Below are positions 17,611-26,394 of a stretch of DNA of 36,247 nucleotides, piece after piece. The translations under genes and the position numbers were made by a program. Every line of letters begins with the position of its first letter. Position 1 is the first letter of the stretch. This DNA comes from an uncultured Lachnospiraceae bacterium. Lineage in GTDB: Bacteria; Bacillota; Clostridia; Lachnospirales; Lachnospiraceae. Under the pieces are notes generated by a model that did not search any database, was not told the origin of the DNA, and worked only from the letters and a program-made list of their open reading frames with translations. The DNA is taken from NCBI GenBank assembly GCA_910576895.1, contig CAJTJZ010000018.1:1-36247 (forward strand). The letters are read 5' to 3'.

Positions 17611-17631
17611 GCGGTCAAAAGAACTGACCGC
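17611..17631. terminator. hairpin between convergent phosphorylase and AraC genes
   Basis: GCGGTCA and TGACCGC make a perfect 7-bp GC-rich stem with a 7-base loop. It is followed by TTAGTATAAA rather than a T run, so termination may be weak. It lies between the stops of the two convergent genes. Confidence 0.6.
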
Positions 17632-17667
17632 TTAGTATAAAGTAATACATATCATCGTATTAAAAAA

Positions 17668-18408
17668 TTACCAAGAAGTACGATAGTATTTATCACGATA
17701 TTTTTTTGGAGTTAATCCAACTGTTTTTTTAAATGTTTGTATAAAATGACTTTGAGAGGAAAAAGCTAAATAATTTGCAATTTCAATAAAACTATAATCA
17801 GAATATTTTAATAAATTTTCTGCTTTTTCAATTTTCTTTTCACGAACATAGTCGCTAATAGAAATGCCAAGTTCTTTTTTAAAGAGTCTAGAAAGATAAC
17901 TTGGAGATAGATTTGTATATTCTGCAAGTTCTGGAACAGTAAGTGGGCTATTTAAATGATTATAAATATAGTCCATACAAAGAATAATGGACTTTGAAAT
18001 AACAGAACTTTTTTTAAGCAGCAGCATTCTTCCTGTAAAATCAAGAACCATATTATGATGAAGACGAGAAATAGCATCAATAGAAGAACAGGTATCCATT
18101 TTTAAGATATAGAAATCACTAAGGCGATATGCTTGTTCTAATTCCATGCCAGCTTCGACACAATGTCTTACAATCATAGCGACAGTAACAACAAAATGGT
18201 ATTTTATATTTGTTATAGGATTTTTAGAAAGAACTCCCATTCCATCTGGTTCTGTGAATGTATTTTCAATGCAATTCTTTTGAACAAAATTCATATCACC
18301 AGAACTAACAGCTTGATAGAATAAAAATTCTTCTTCTAAGGGGCGATGGGTAACGGATTCTTCTATATTTTTTAATTCCTGTTGATACCATTCTTTTTGT
18401 AAATTCAT
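17668..18408 (-). CDS. AraC-family transcriptional regulator of the beta-glucan block
   Basis: 246 residues. The C-terminal ~100 residues hold two helix-turn-helix units: LTVPELAEYTNLSPSYLSRL and SFIEIANYLAFSSQSHFIQT, ending in the AraC signature FKKTVGLTPKKYRDKYY. The N-terminal ~140 residues are helical, with no cupin signature and no transmembrane segment, so the effector mode is unknown. AAAGGAATGG precedes the ATG. The gene is divergent from the GH16 glucanase across 291 bases that contain promoter P2. Its position makes it the best candidate for the factor that reads the element shared by promoters P1, P2 and P3. This is inference. Confidence 0.87.
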   Translation of the reverse strand: MNLQKEWYQQELKNIEESVTHRPLEEEFLFYQAVSSGDMNFVQKNCIENTFTEPDGMGVLSKNPITNIKYHFVVTVAMIVRHCVEAGMELEQAYRLSDFYILKMDTCSSIDAISRLHHNMVLDFTGRMLLLKKSSVISKSIILCMDYIYNHLNSPLTVPELAEYTNLSPSYLSRLFKKELGISISDYVREKKIEKAENLLKYSDYSFIEIANYLAFSSQSHFIQTFKKTVGLTPKKYRDKYYRTSW

Positions 18409-18510
18409 AATACCATTCCTTTCCTTTCTGGATTAGGATTAAGCAACTTTTTAAAAATTATATTATATCATATGATGTCAATAAAAACTTTTTAGAAGCT
18501 TTATTCACAA

Positions 18511-18522
18511 ATGATATATCAT
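18511..18522. promoter_or_regulatory. palindrome upstream of promoter P2 (candidate operator)
   Basis: ATGATATATCAT is a perfect 12-bp palindrome that ends 14 bases before the P2 -35 box. A related half-site, ATATCATAAAT, follows at 18526. It lies between the divergent AraC and GH16 genes, where a regulator would bind. Confidence 0.42.
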
Positions 18523-18525
18523 ATT

Positions 18526-18566
18526 ATATCATAAATTTGATATTTTTGTACATAGTTTTATATATT
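18526..18566 (+). promoter_or_regulatory. promoter P2 of the GH16 glucanase gene, with shared regulon element
   Basis: TTGATA (18537-18542), an 18-base spacer and TATATT (18561-18566), preceded by ATATCATAAATTTGA exactly as in P1. Bases 18526-18547 differ from 11201-11222 at one position only. The leader to the ATG at 18700 is about 125 bases long. Confidence 0.72.
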
Positions 18567-18699
18567 CAAAGAAAGAAAAATATTACAATAATTATGGTAA
18601 AGCTTACCATAAAAATAAAACAAGGTAAAAATATAAAATAAGTAAGGAGGGAATCAGAAGTTTCGTAGAATAAAATATTAGATAAAGGAGGCAAATTTT

Positions 18700-21600
18700 A
18701 TGAAAAGGAATTTAAGTAAAAGCATGACCATAATTCTTACAGCAGCTCTTGCATTTACATCGATGCCAATTTCTGCTCAAGCTGCTAAAACAAAGCTTTC
18801 TGTATTAAATTGTGTTCTTTCTAAAGGAGATAAAATCAATTTGAATGTAATTGGAGTAAAGGAAACATCAGGAAAGTATACAACATCAAAAAAACAGATA
18901 GTATCCGTTAATAAAAAGGGCATGGTTACAGCAAAAAAGCAAGGAAAAGCAAAAATTGTATGGAAAAAGGGTAAGAAAAAGTATACGTGCAAGGTAAAAG
19001 TAATAAAAGCTCCAACACTTAGTACCAAAAGTATAACAGTTACAGAAGGAGAAAATAAGAAAGTAAGTGTTTCTAAATATGGAAATACTTCTTTGAAAGT
19101 AAAGTGGAGTTCTTTAGATACTAAAATTGCTACTGTAAAAAAAGGTGTGATTACAGGAGTTTCTGAGGGAACTACAGTGATTACAGCCAAAATCAAGGGA
19201 AATCGTAAAACGTATAAAAAGAATGTAAATGTAACTGTTTCTAAAAAGAAAGAGATAAATCAAGAAGAAAAAGATGAGGAAACAATTGGAAAAGTAGATC
19301 AAGAGATAAAAGAAGATTCTGATACTACTCAAACAGGGACTTCTACAAATACGTCCAGTAATGTTAATTCAGGAAATACATCAAATAATGTTAATTCAGG
19401 TAGTAGTAATAATGGCGGTGGAAGTCAGGGAGGAGTAGTTACTCCAAAACCAGAACCAGAGAAACCAAATCCACCAAAACCAGAAATTCCAACAGGAGGA
19501 GCAGTTACGCCAGATCCAGAAAAACCAGAAACTAATTTATATAAAGATTATAAATTAGTTTGGGAAGACGCTTTTGATGGAGATTCCTTGAATAGAAAAG
19601 ACTGGAATGTAGAGTTACATGATCCGGGCTGGGTAAATAATGAATTACAAGCATATGTGGATTCTAAAGAAAATATTTATATTGAAGATGGGAAACTGGT
19701 ACTAAAGCCAATAGAAACGGTAGATGAAGATGGAAAGAAGTCTTACACATCAGGCAGAGTAAATACACAAGGAAAACATGATTTTAAGTATGGATTATTT
19801 GAAGCAAAAGTAAAAGTTCCAAAGGGACAAGGATTTTTGCCAGCATTTTGGATGATGCCTACAAATGAAAATCTTTATGGACAATGGCCAAGATGCGGTG
19901 AGATTGATATTATGGAAGTGCTTGGAAATAAGACCGATACTTCTTATGGAACAATCCATTATGGAAATCCACATAGTGAAAGTCAAGGAAAGTATACATT
20001 AGAAAAAGGAAGTTTTTCTGAAGAATATCATACTTTCCAAGTAGAATGGCAACCGGGAAAAATCAAGTGGTATGTCGATGGAAATTTAATTCATGAAGAA
20101 GATGATTGGTATTCTGTAACAGAAGGACAAGGAGAAATTACTTATCCAGCTCCATTTGATCAGCCTTTCTATATTATATTAAATCTTGCAGTTGGTGGAA
20201 GTTGGCCGGGAAATCCTGATGAAACTACAAATATTAAAGATGCCGCTTATTATATTGACTATGTAAAGGTATATCAAAAAGATAGTTATAATGAAGATGT
20301 GAAAAAGCCAATAAAAGAAGTGATTTTACGTGATCCAGATAAGAATGGCAATTATGTTAATAATGGAGATTTTTCATCTGCTGAGGATTTGAATGATGAA
20401 AAAGATTGGAAATTCTTAACAACCCTTGGTGGTGAAGCCTCTGCTGAAATAAAGGATAAGGCAATTGAAATTACGACAGTCAATGAGGGAACTGCAGATT
20501 ATAGTGTACAGCTTGTGCAGCCAGATATTCCTATGAAAAGAGGAGGTGTATATAAAGTTAGTTTTGAAGCCTCTGCTAGTGAAGCTAGAACTATGAAAGT
20601 GGATATCTCAGCACCAGATCGAGGATATAAACGTTATCTTGAAGATACAACAGTAGAACTGACAACAGAAAAGAAAACCTATGAGTATGAGTTTACAATG
20701 ACAGATAAAGATGATGCAAATGGACGTTTGGAGTTTAATTTAGGTGTTGCTGGTTCAACAGCAAAGGTATTTATAACAAATATATCTGTGAAAAAGATAA
20801 GAGAAGAAGACTTAGATGCAAATACAAAGAAAACAGTTCTTGCTGATGGAAATTATGTTTATAATGGAAGTTTCCAAGAAGGGGAAAAACGACTGGGATA
20901 TTGGGATATCAAAGCTACTGGTGCAGAAGTTTCAGTAACGAATGAGGATAATATAAGAAAATTAAAGGTGGTAGCTCCAGAAGGAGTATCAGAAACAAAT
21001 CCTGTTATTATTTCTCAAGACGGTCTTGCATTAACAGAGGGAAATTATGCTATGAGTTTTCTTGTAGAAGGAGAAAACGGAAAAAGTCTTAAGGTGATTC
21101 TTGCGGGACAGGAATATACAGCCAAATTAACAGGAAAAGAAGAAACTTATAATTATAAACTCACTATCCCTGCAAATATAACAAAAGCGGATAATAAAAG
21201 TATTGTAATTAAGATTAGTGAGCCGGGTACATTTTATATAGATGATATTCGTGTTGTAGAGGATACTTTGATTAAAAATGGAAGCTTTAATGCAGGATTT
21301 GCAGGTTATGAATTTTATGCAGATGCATCAGCAAGTGCTTCTTATGTGGTAGATAGTCTTACAGAAGATAATGCTGCAGATTTTACGATTATGAATACAG
21401 GAGATGCAGCTTGGAAAATTCAATTAAAACAAAATAATATTGAATTGGAACAAGGACAATGGTATCGACTTTCGTTAGATGCAAAATCAGATATAGCTAG
21501 AAAACTTATGTTTGCAATTCAAAGAGATGGCTCAAGTGATGATAATTGGGATCCTTATTCTGGAGAGAAAATCGTAGAACTAGGTGAGAACTATCAAACA

Positions 21601-22221
21601 TATACCATAGAATTTCAAATGAAAAAAGATACTGATTTGAAATCCATTTTAAGTATTTCTATGGGAGCTGTTGGTGGAGAGCAGATTACAAAGAAACATC
21701 GTATATGCATTGATAATATTAATTTGGAAAAGATAGAAGCACCTGAAATACCAGAACAGCCAACAGGTGAAAATATACTGAAAAATAGTGATTTCTCTAA
21801 TGGAGAAGAAGGATGGGAAAAAGCAGTAACATCTCCGGGTGAGGCAGAAGTTAGTTTTGCTGATGGAAAAGCAACCTATAATATCACAAATGTTGGTACA
21901 GAAGATTGGAATGTGCAGTTAAAACAGTCAGGAATTACATTAGAAAAAGGAAGTAAATATAAAGTCACATTTAAAGCAAATGCTATAGAAGCACGCACTA
22001 TCAAATTAGCAATGTTAAGTTCAGCTTATGATTGGTATGGCGGAGCTGATATTTCCTTACAAGAAAATCAAGAAAAGGATGTTGAGTGTATTTTTATTAT
22101 GGAAAAAGAGACAGATAATAATACTACATTAGTAATTTCTATGGGAAAAATAGCAGATATAGATACTCCTGCATCTACCATTACATTATCTGATTTTAGC
22201 TTAGTTAAAGTTGCAGAATAA
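18700..22221 (+). CDS. secreted multidomain GH16 beta-1,3(4)-glucanase with Ig-like and CBM4/9-type modules
   Basis: 1173 residues. A signal peptide ends at about residue 28 (PISAQA). Two BIG2/Ig-like domains follow (~30-105 and 106-185, with VSVNKKGMVTAKKQGKAKI and GVITGVSEGTTVITAKIKG). A Ser/Asn then Pro-rich linker (~186-280) leads to a GH16 catalytic domain (~283-530). This holds GEIDIMEVLG (nucleophile Glu401, Asp403, acid/base Glu406), the laminarinase-type motif with an inserted Met. Four CBM4/9-like modules start near residues 550, 717, 857 and 1024. The first closely matches the chemoreceptor's module. No LPXTG or SLH anchor is present, so the Ig-like part may hold it at the surface. 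It should cut beta-1,3- or mixed-linkage beta-glucan outside the cell. AAAGGAGG precedes the ATG. Confidence 0.93.
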   Translation: MKRNLSKSMTIILTAALAFTSMPISAQAAKTKLSVLNCVLSKGDKINLNVIGVKETSGKYTTSKKQIVSVNKKGMVTAKKQGKAKIVWKKGKKKYTCKVKVIKAPTLSTKSITVTEGENKKVSVSKYGNTSLKVKWSSLDTKIATVKKGVITGVSEGTTVITAKIKGNRKTYKKNVNVTVSKKKEINQEEKDEETIGKVDQEIKEDSDTTQTGTSTNTSSNVNSGNTSNNVNSGSSNNGGGSQGGVVTPKPEPEKPNPPKPEIPTGGAVTPDPEKPETNLYKDYKLVWEDAFDGDSLNRKDWNVELHDPGWVNNELQAYVDSKENIYIEDGKLVLKPIETVDEDGKKSYTSGRVNTQGKHDFKYGLFEAKVKVPKGQGFLPAFWMMPTNENLYGQWPRCGEIDIMEVLGNKTDTSYGTIHYGNPHSESQGKYTLEKGSFSEEYHTFQVEWQPGKIKWYVDGNLIHEEDDWYSVTEGQGEITYPAPFDQPFYIILNLAVGGSWPGNPDETTNIKDAAYYIDYVKVYQKDSYNEDVKKPIKEVILRDPDKNGNYVNNGDFSSAEDLNDEKDWKFLTTLGGEASAEIKDKAIEITTVNEGTADYSVQLVQPDIPMKRGGVYKVSFEASASEARTMKVDISAPDRGYKRYLEDTTVELTTEKKTYEYEFTMTDKDDANGRLEFNLGVAGSTAKVFITNISVKKIREEDLDANTKKTVLADGNYVYNGSFQEGEKRLGYWDIKATGAEVSVTNEDNIRKLKVVAPEGVSETNPVIISQDGLALTEGNYAMSFLVEGENGKSLKVILAGQEYTAKLTGKEETYNYKLTIPANITKADNKSIVIKISEPGTFYIDDIRVVEDTLIKNGSFNAGFAGYEFYADASASASYVVDSLTEDNAADFTIMNTGDAAWKIQLKQNNIELEQGQWYRLSLDAKSDIARKLMFAIQRDGSSDDNWDPYSGEKIVELGENYQTYTIEFQMKKDTDLKSILSISMGAVGGEQITKKHRICIDNINLEKIEAPEIPEQPTGENILKNSDFSNGEEGWEKAVTSPGEAEVSFADGKATYNITNVGTEDWNVQLKQSGITLEKGSKYKVTFKANAIEARTIKLAMLSSAYDWYGGADISLQENQEKDVECIFIMEKETDNNTTLVISMGKIADIDTPASTITLSDFSLVKVAE

Positions 22222-22232
22222 ATAAAATATAG

Positions 22233-22259
22233 TTGACAATCTATAAGATACTATATATA
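22233..22259 (+). promoter_or_regulatory. possible promoter before the second phosphorylase gene
   Basis: A consensus TTGACA at 22233-22238 is followed after a short 15-base spacer by TATATA (22254-22259). The spacing is below optimum, so strength is uncertain. A long perfect stem begins 8 bases downstream, near the expected transcript start. Confidence 0.4.
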
Positions 22260-22266
22260 GGAAAAA

Positions 22267-22291
22267 CCGGCATGTTTTTAAAACATGCCGG
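22267..22291. promoter_or_regulatory. perfect 12-bp-arm palindrome in the leader of the second phosphorylase gene
   Basis: CCGGCATGTTTT and AAAACATGCCGG flank a single T. It lies between the GH16 stop and the phosphorylase ribosome site. On the plus strand it lacks a following T run, so it is not an ordinary terminator of the glucanase transcript. It could be a repressor operator just downstream of the putative promoter, a 5'-end mRNA stabiliser, or a processing stem. Confidence 0.55.
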
Positions 22292-22310
22292 AATAAAAGG
22301 GAGGTTGTAT

Positions 22311-24725
22311 ATGAGATTTGGTTATTTTGATGATAAGAACCGAGAATATGTAATAGATAGACCAGATACGCCAGCACCTTGGGCAAATTATCTTGGTTCT
22401 CCAGAATATGGAGCGATTATTTCTAATAATGCTGGTGGATATAGTTTTGCAAAATCAGGTGCAAATGGCAGAATTCTTCGTTATATTTTTAATGGTTTTG
22501 ATCAGCCGGGGCGTTATTTATATCTTAGAGATAATGAGAGTAAAGATTATTGGTCTGCTTCTTGGCAGCCAGTTGGAAAAGATCTTACCGTTTATAAAAG
22601 TGAATGTCGTCATGGTCTTTCCTATACGAAAATGATTGCAGATTATAGTGATATTCATTCTGAGGCATTATATTATGTGCCATTAAATAAAGCTTATGAA
22701 GTTTGGAATTTAACGATAACCAATCATTCTAAAACGAAAAGAAATTTAAGCATTACAGGATATGCAGAGTTTACAAATAATAATAATTATGAACAAGATC
22801 AAGTCAATTTACAGTATTCTCAATTTATTACAAGAACATTATTTCGAGAAAATCGGATTTGCCAAAGGATTCATGGTAATTTGGAACGGATAAAAGAAGG
22901 CGAAATGGTAGATGATAAAATGGTAATCGAACGCTTTTTTGGTCTAGTGGGTACAGAAGTTTCTTCTTATTGTGGAGATAAGGAAGAATTTTTGGGAAGA
23001 TATCATGGGTATGGAAATCCAGAAGGTGTTATTTGTGGAAGTCTTAATAAAAAATTGAATTATAATGAAAATGGATGTGGAGCATTATCTGCAATAATTT
23101 CCTTAGAACCGGGAGAAACAAAAAGTGTTGCTTTTATTTTAGGAATGAGGAAGGACGCAGAAGCAGAATGCATTTTAAAATCATATCAAAATGTAAAAGA
23201 GACTTGTGAAAAGGAGCAAAAAGAATTAATTTCTTACTGGGAAAAAAAGCTTTCCAACTTTCAAATTAAAACGCCAAGTAAAGAATTTGATACTATGATC
23301 AATACTTGGAATGCCTATAATTGTTTTATGACATTTATTTGGTCAAGAGCTGCTTCTTTCTTTTATTGTGGTCTTCGCAATGGATACGGATATCGTGATA
23401 CAGTACAAGATATTCAAGGAATTATTCATTTAGCACCAGAAATGGCAGAAGAAAAAATTCGTTTTATGCTTTCTGCTCAGGTAGAACATGGGGGTGGATT
23501 ACCACTTGTAAAATTTACACATAATCCCGGACATGAGGATACGCCAGAAGATGCTTCTTATGTAAAAGAAACGGGACATCCAGCTTATCGAGCAGATGAT
23601 GCCTTATGGCTATTTCCAACGGTTTATAAATATATTTCAGAAACAGGTAAACTTTCGTTTCTTGATGAAATCATTCCTTTTGCTAATCAGGGAGAAGGAA
23701 GTGTTTATGAACATTTAAAACGTGCGGTTAGTTTTTCTATGAATCATTTAGGGATTCATGGTATGCCTGCTGGGTTATATGCAGATTGGAATGATTGCTT
23801 ACGGCTTGGAAAAGATGGAGAATCCACATTTGTTGCTTTTCAACTTTATCTTGCGATTAGCATTTTAAGAAAATTTGCGAATCATAAAGAAGATAAGGAA
23901 TATAGCGGCTATTTGGATACGATACAAAAAACATTAGAAAATACCATACAAGAATTATGTTGGGATGAGGATCAATTTATTCGAGGTTTTACAGAAAAAG
24001 GGCAGGTGATTGGAAAACATACAGATCCAGAAGCAAGTACATGGTTAAATCCGCAAAGTTGGGCAGTCATTAGTGGTCTTGCAAAAGAAGAACAAGCAAA
24101 TCAGATATTATATACAGTATATGATAAATTAAATACAGAATATGGTGCAATTTTAATGAGTCCACCATATCATGAACATGCTTTTGATGGAGCACTTGCT
24201 GTTATTTATAATGCCGGAACAAAGGAAAATGCAGGTATTTTTTCACAATCACAGGGTTGGATTATTCTTGCAGAGGCTTTGTGTGGGCATGGAAATCGTG
24301 CATTTACTTATTTTATGGAAAATGCACCAGCAGCACAGAATGATAGGGCAGAGATTCGTGTATTAGAACCTTATTGCTATGGACAATTTACCGAAGGAAA
24401 AGATAGTCCTCATTTTGGACATTCTCATGTACATTGGCTTACAGGAACAGCGTCTACAATTATGGTAGGTTGTGTAGAAGGAATTTTGGGGATGCGTCCA
24501 GATTTTTATGGGCTTACCGTTGCACCTGCAATTCCAAAAGAGTGGGAGTCTTTTGAAATAGAGAAAACCTTTCGAGGAAAACAATTACATATTATAGTAA
24601 AAAATCCAAATCATGTAGAATCTGGTTGTAAAAGATTGATGGTTAATGGAGAAGAAATAGAAGGAAATTATATTTCAGAAAAATTATTAACAGAACATAC
24701 AGAAATTATGGTAAAAATGTCATAA
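22311..24725 (+). CDS. GH94 cellobiose phosphorylase-like enzyme
   Basis: 804 residues, the usual size for cellobiose phosphorylase. The N-terminus MRFGYFDDKNREYVI, then WANYLGSPEYG, NNAGGYSFAKSG and ECRHGLSYTKM follow that subfamily closely from memory. The barrel holds YGYRDTVQDIQGIIHLAPE and YADWNDCLRLGKDGESTFVA, where Asp492 matches the general acid. RVLEPYCYGQFTEGKDSPH and HSHVHWLTGTASTIM near the end suit phosphate and donor-site loops. It acts in the cytoplasm and gives glucose 1-phosphate plus glucose from a beta-glucosyl disaccharide, most likely cellobiose. The start at 22311 has AAAGGGAGG eight bases away and fits family N-termini; an upstream in-frame start at 22233 would add 26 residues spanning the hairpin. 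It is 89 bases downstream of the GH16 gene. Confidence 0.88.
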   Translation: MRFGYFDDKNREYVIDRPDTPAPWANYLGSPEYGAIISNNAGGYSFAKSGANGRILRYIFNGFDQPGRYLYLRDNESKDYWSASWQPVGKDLTVYKSECRHGLSYTKMIADYSDIHSEALYYVPLNKAYEVWNLTITNHSKTKRNLSITGYAEFTNNNNYEQDQVNLQYSQFITRTLFRENRICQRIHGNLERIKEGEMVDDKMVIERFFGLVGTEVSSYCGDKEEFLGRYHGYGNPEGVICGSLNKKLNYNENGCGALSAIISLEPGETKSVAFILGMRKDAEAECILKSYQNVKETCEKEQKELISYWEKKLSNFQIKTPSKEFDTMINTWNAYNCFMTFIWSRAASFFYCGLRNGYGYRDTVQDIQGIIHLAPEMAEEKIRFMLSAQVEHGGGLPLVKFTHNPGHEDTPEDASYVKETGHPAYRADDALWLFPTVYKYISETGKLSFLDEIIPFANQGEGSVYEHLKRAVSFSMNHLGIHGMPAGLYADWNDCLRLGKDGESTFVAFQLYLAISILRKFANHKEDKEYSGYLDTIQKTLENTIQELCWDEDQFIRGFTEKGQVIGKHTDPEASTWLNPQSWAVISGLAKEEQANQILYTVYDKLNTEYGAILMSPPYHEHAFDGALAVIYNAGTKENAGIFSQSQGWIILAEALCGHGNRAFTYFMENAPAAQNDRAEIRVLEPYCYGQFTEGKDSPHFGHSHVHWLTGTASTIMVGCVEGILGMRPDFYGLTVAPAIPKEWESFEIEKTFRGKQLHIIVKNPNHVESGCKRLMVNGEEIEGNYISEKLLTEHTEIMVKMS

Positions 24726-24739
24726 AAAATATGCAGAAT

Positions 24740-24780
24740 ACGACATGAATTTGTTATTTTTTTCATTAATTTAATATATT
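24740..24780 (+). promoter_or_regulatory. promoter P3 of the ABC transporter operon, with shared regulon element
   Basis: TTGTTA (24751-24756), an 18-base spacer and TATATT (24775-24780). The lead-in CATGAATTTGTTATTTTT matches the CATAAATTTGAYATTTTT of P1 and P2, 16 of 22 bases counting from 24740. The weaker -35 box suggests dependence on an activator. Confidence 0.6.
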
Positions 24781-24855
24781 ACAGAAATGACTTATATTAT
24801 AATATGTTTTGTAAAAAAGAAGTACGTTTAAATTTAAATTAAGGAGGTATTCATA

Positions 24856-26256
24856 ATGAAAAAGAAATGGATAGGAGCATTATTATGTCTTAGCATGAGC
24901 GTATCAATGTTAGTAGGATGTGGCGATGATAGTGGAAAGCCAACATCCAACAATAACAATCAAGAAAGTACAAACAAAGACAATAGTGGTGGTGACAGCA
25001 AAGATTCAGCAGAAACAGAAGAGGGAAAGGTGCTCAATATTTACTGTTGGAATGAGGAGTTTAAATCTCGTATTACGGATCATTATCCAGACTATAAAGC
25101 TGTAGATGCAACTTCTGGTACAATTGGCGATATTTCTGTAAAATGGAATATTACACCAAATGAAAATAGTGCCTATCAAAATAATCTGGATGACTCTTTA
25201 TTAAAACAAGCAAATGCTGCAACAGATGATAAAATTGATATTTTCTTAATAGAAGCAGATTATGCCTTAAAGTATGTAGACAGTGAGTATACAATGCCAA
25301 TTGCTGATCTTGGAATTACCGATGAAGATTTATCTTCACAGTATCAGTTTACAAAAGATGTTGTTACGGATTCAAATGGAACTTTAAAGGGATTAAGCTG
25401 GCAGGGAGCACCGGGAGCATTATTTTATAATCGTGCTGCTGCAAAAGAAGTTTTTGGTTCAGATGATCCAGCCGATGTTCAGGAATATGTAAAGGATTGG
25501 GAAACATTTGCAAAATCAGCAAAAACGTTAAAAGATAAAGGATATAATATCATGGCTTATGCAAATGATAGCTATCGTGTTTATTCCAATAATGTAAGTT
25601 CAAAATGGGTAGTAGATGGTAAGATTAATATTGATGATAATTTAATGAAATGGGTAGAAGATTCCAAAGCATTAGTTGATGCAGGTTATACAGGCTCTTT
25701 TGATATGTGGAGCGATGACTGGAAGAAAGGTTTTTATCCAGAAGGAAAGATATTCTGCTATTTTGGACCAGCATGGTTAATCAATTTTAGTATGGCAGCA
25801 GATACCGAGGGAAGTATTGGATATGAAGGTGGCTGGGGAGCAACCGAAGGACCACAAGGCTTTTTCTGGGGTGGTACTTGGATTTGTGCAGCCGCTGGTA
25901 CAGACAATAAGAGTGTTATAAAAGATATTATGCTTACTTTGACGGCAAATGAAGAGATTATGAAAGATATTGTAGTAGATGATGATGATTTTGTAAATAA
26001 TAAACCAGTCATGGAAGCTATGGCAGAGGATAAAAAGTATAAGAGTACAATCCTTGGTGGACAGAATCCATTAGGAATTTACTGCAAAGGTGTTGATAAT
26101 TTAAATTTAGGTAATCTTTCTGCTTATGATTTAGGTTGTACAGAAGAATTTCAGCATTCTATGAAAAATTATTTTGAAGGCAATGCAACATTGGACGAGG
26201 CACTAGATCAGTTTTATAAAGGTGTAGTGGAAACTTATCCTGATTTAACTTATTAA
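24856..26256 (+). CDS. ABC transporter sugar-binding lipoprotein (family 1)
   Basis: 466 residues with a lipoprotein signal peptide, Cys22 in SMLVGCGDD, then a low-complexity Asn/Ser/Asp tether (~27-55). The mature domain has the family-1 oligosaccharide-binding style: VLNIYCWNEEFKSRI, DIFLIEADYALKYVD, GLSWQGAPGALFYNRAAAKE and GPQGFFWGGTWICAAAG, with many exposed aromatics for stacking sugars. AAGGAGG precedes the ATG. Two permease genes follow, and P3 links it to the glucanase regulon, so it probably captures gluco-oligosaccharides released by the GH16 enzyme. The exact ligand is not shown. Confidence 0.92.
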   Translation: MKKKWIGALLCLSMSVSMLVGCGDDSGKPTSNNNNQESTNKDNSGGDSKDSAETEEGKVLNIYCWNEEFKSRITDHYPDYKAVDATSGTIGDISVKWNITPNENSAYQNNLDDSLLKQANAATDDKIDIFLIEADYALKYVDSEYTMPIADLGITDEDLSSQYQFTKDVVTDSNGTLKGLSWQGAPGALFYNRAAAKEVFGSDDPADVQEYVKDWETFAKSAKTLKDKGYNIMAYANDSYRVYSNNVSSKWVVDGKINIDDNLMKWVEDSKALVDAGYTGSFDMWSDDWKKGFYPEGKIFCYFGPAWLINFSMAADTEGSIGYEGGWGATEGPQGFFWGGTWICAAAGTDNKSVIKDIMLTLTANEEIMKDIVVDDDDFVNNKPVMEAMAEDKKYKSTILGGQNPLGIYCKGVDNLNLGNLSAYDLGCTEEFQHSMKNYFEGNATLDEALDQFYKGVVETYPDLTY

Positions 26257-26314
26257 TTGTATAACTATAAGAGAAATATCTTTTGATAGGTATTACCTAT
26301 AGAGGAAAAGAATT

Positions 26315-26368
26315 GTTTTTGGCAGATAGCAAAAGGGTAAAACTGAAGGAAGTGCTTCTGCCAGAAAC
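26315..26368 (+). promoter_or_regulatory. intercistronic stem-loop between binding-protein and permease genes
   Basis: GTTTTTGGCAGA pairs with TCTGCCAGAAAC across a 30-base loop; 11 of 12 are Watson-Crick pairs and the other is a G-U pair. A smaller stem, ATAGGT/ACCTAT, lies at 26286-26300. Such stems after binding-protein genes commonly protect the upstream message so that this protein exceeds the permeases. No T run is present. Confidence 0.5.
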
Positions 26369-26394
26369 AAAAGGAGAAGGAGGCTTTGACAGAT

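Noticed and set aside
18777..19332. Minus-strand open frames under the Ig-like part of the glucanase
   Set aside because: Shadows produced by Lys/Thr-rich codons on the coding strand; no start site or domain.
19321..19430. Asn/Ser/Gly repeats in the glucanase gene as a possible DNA repeat array
   Set aside because: These encode a flexible linker; the near-repeats (AATGTTAATTCAGG) come from repeated codons, not from a CRISPR or mobile element.
24172..24366. Plus-strand open frame inside the second phosphorylase gene
   Set aside because: Alternative frame of a well-supported GH94 gene, without a ribosome site.
24752..24800. Second TATAAT-like string upstream of the ABC binding-protein gene (near 24796)
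   Set aside because: There is no acceptable -35 box at the right distance, whereas P3 fits the pattern shared with P1 and P2.
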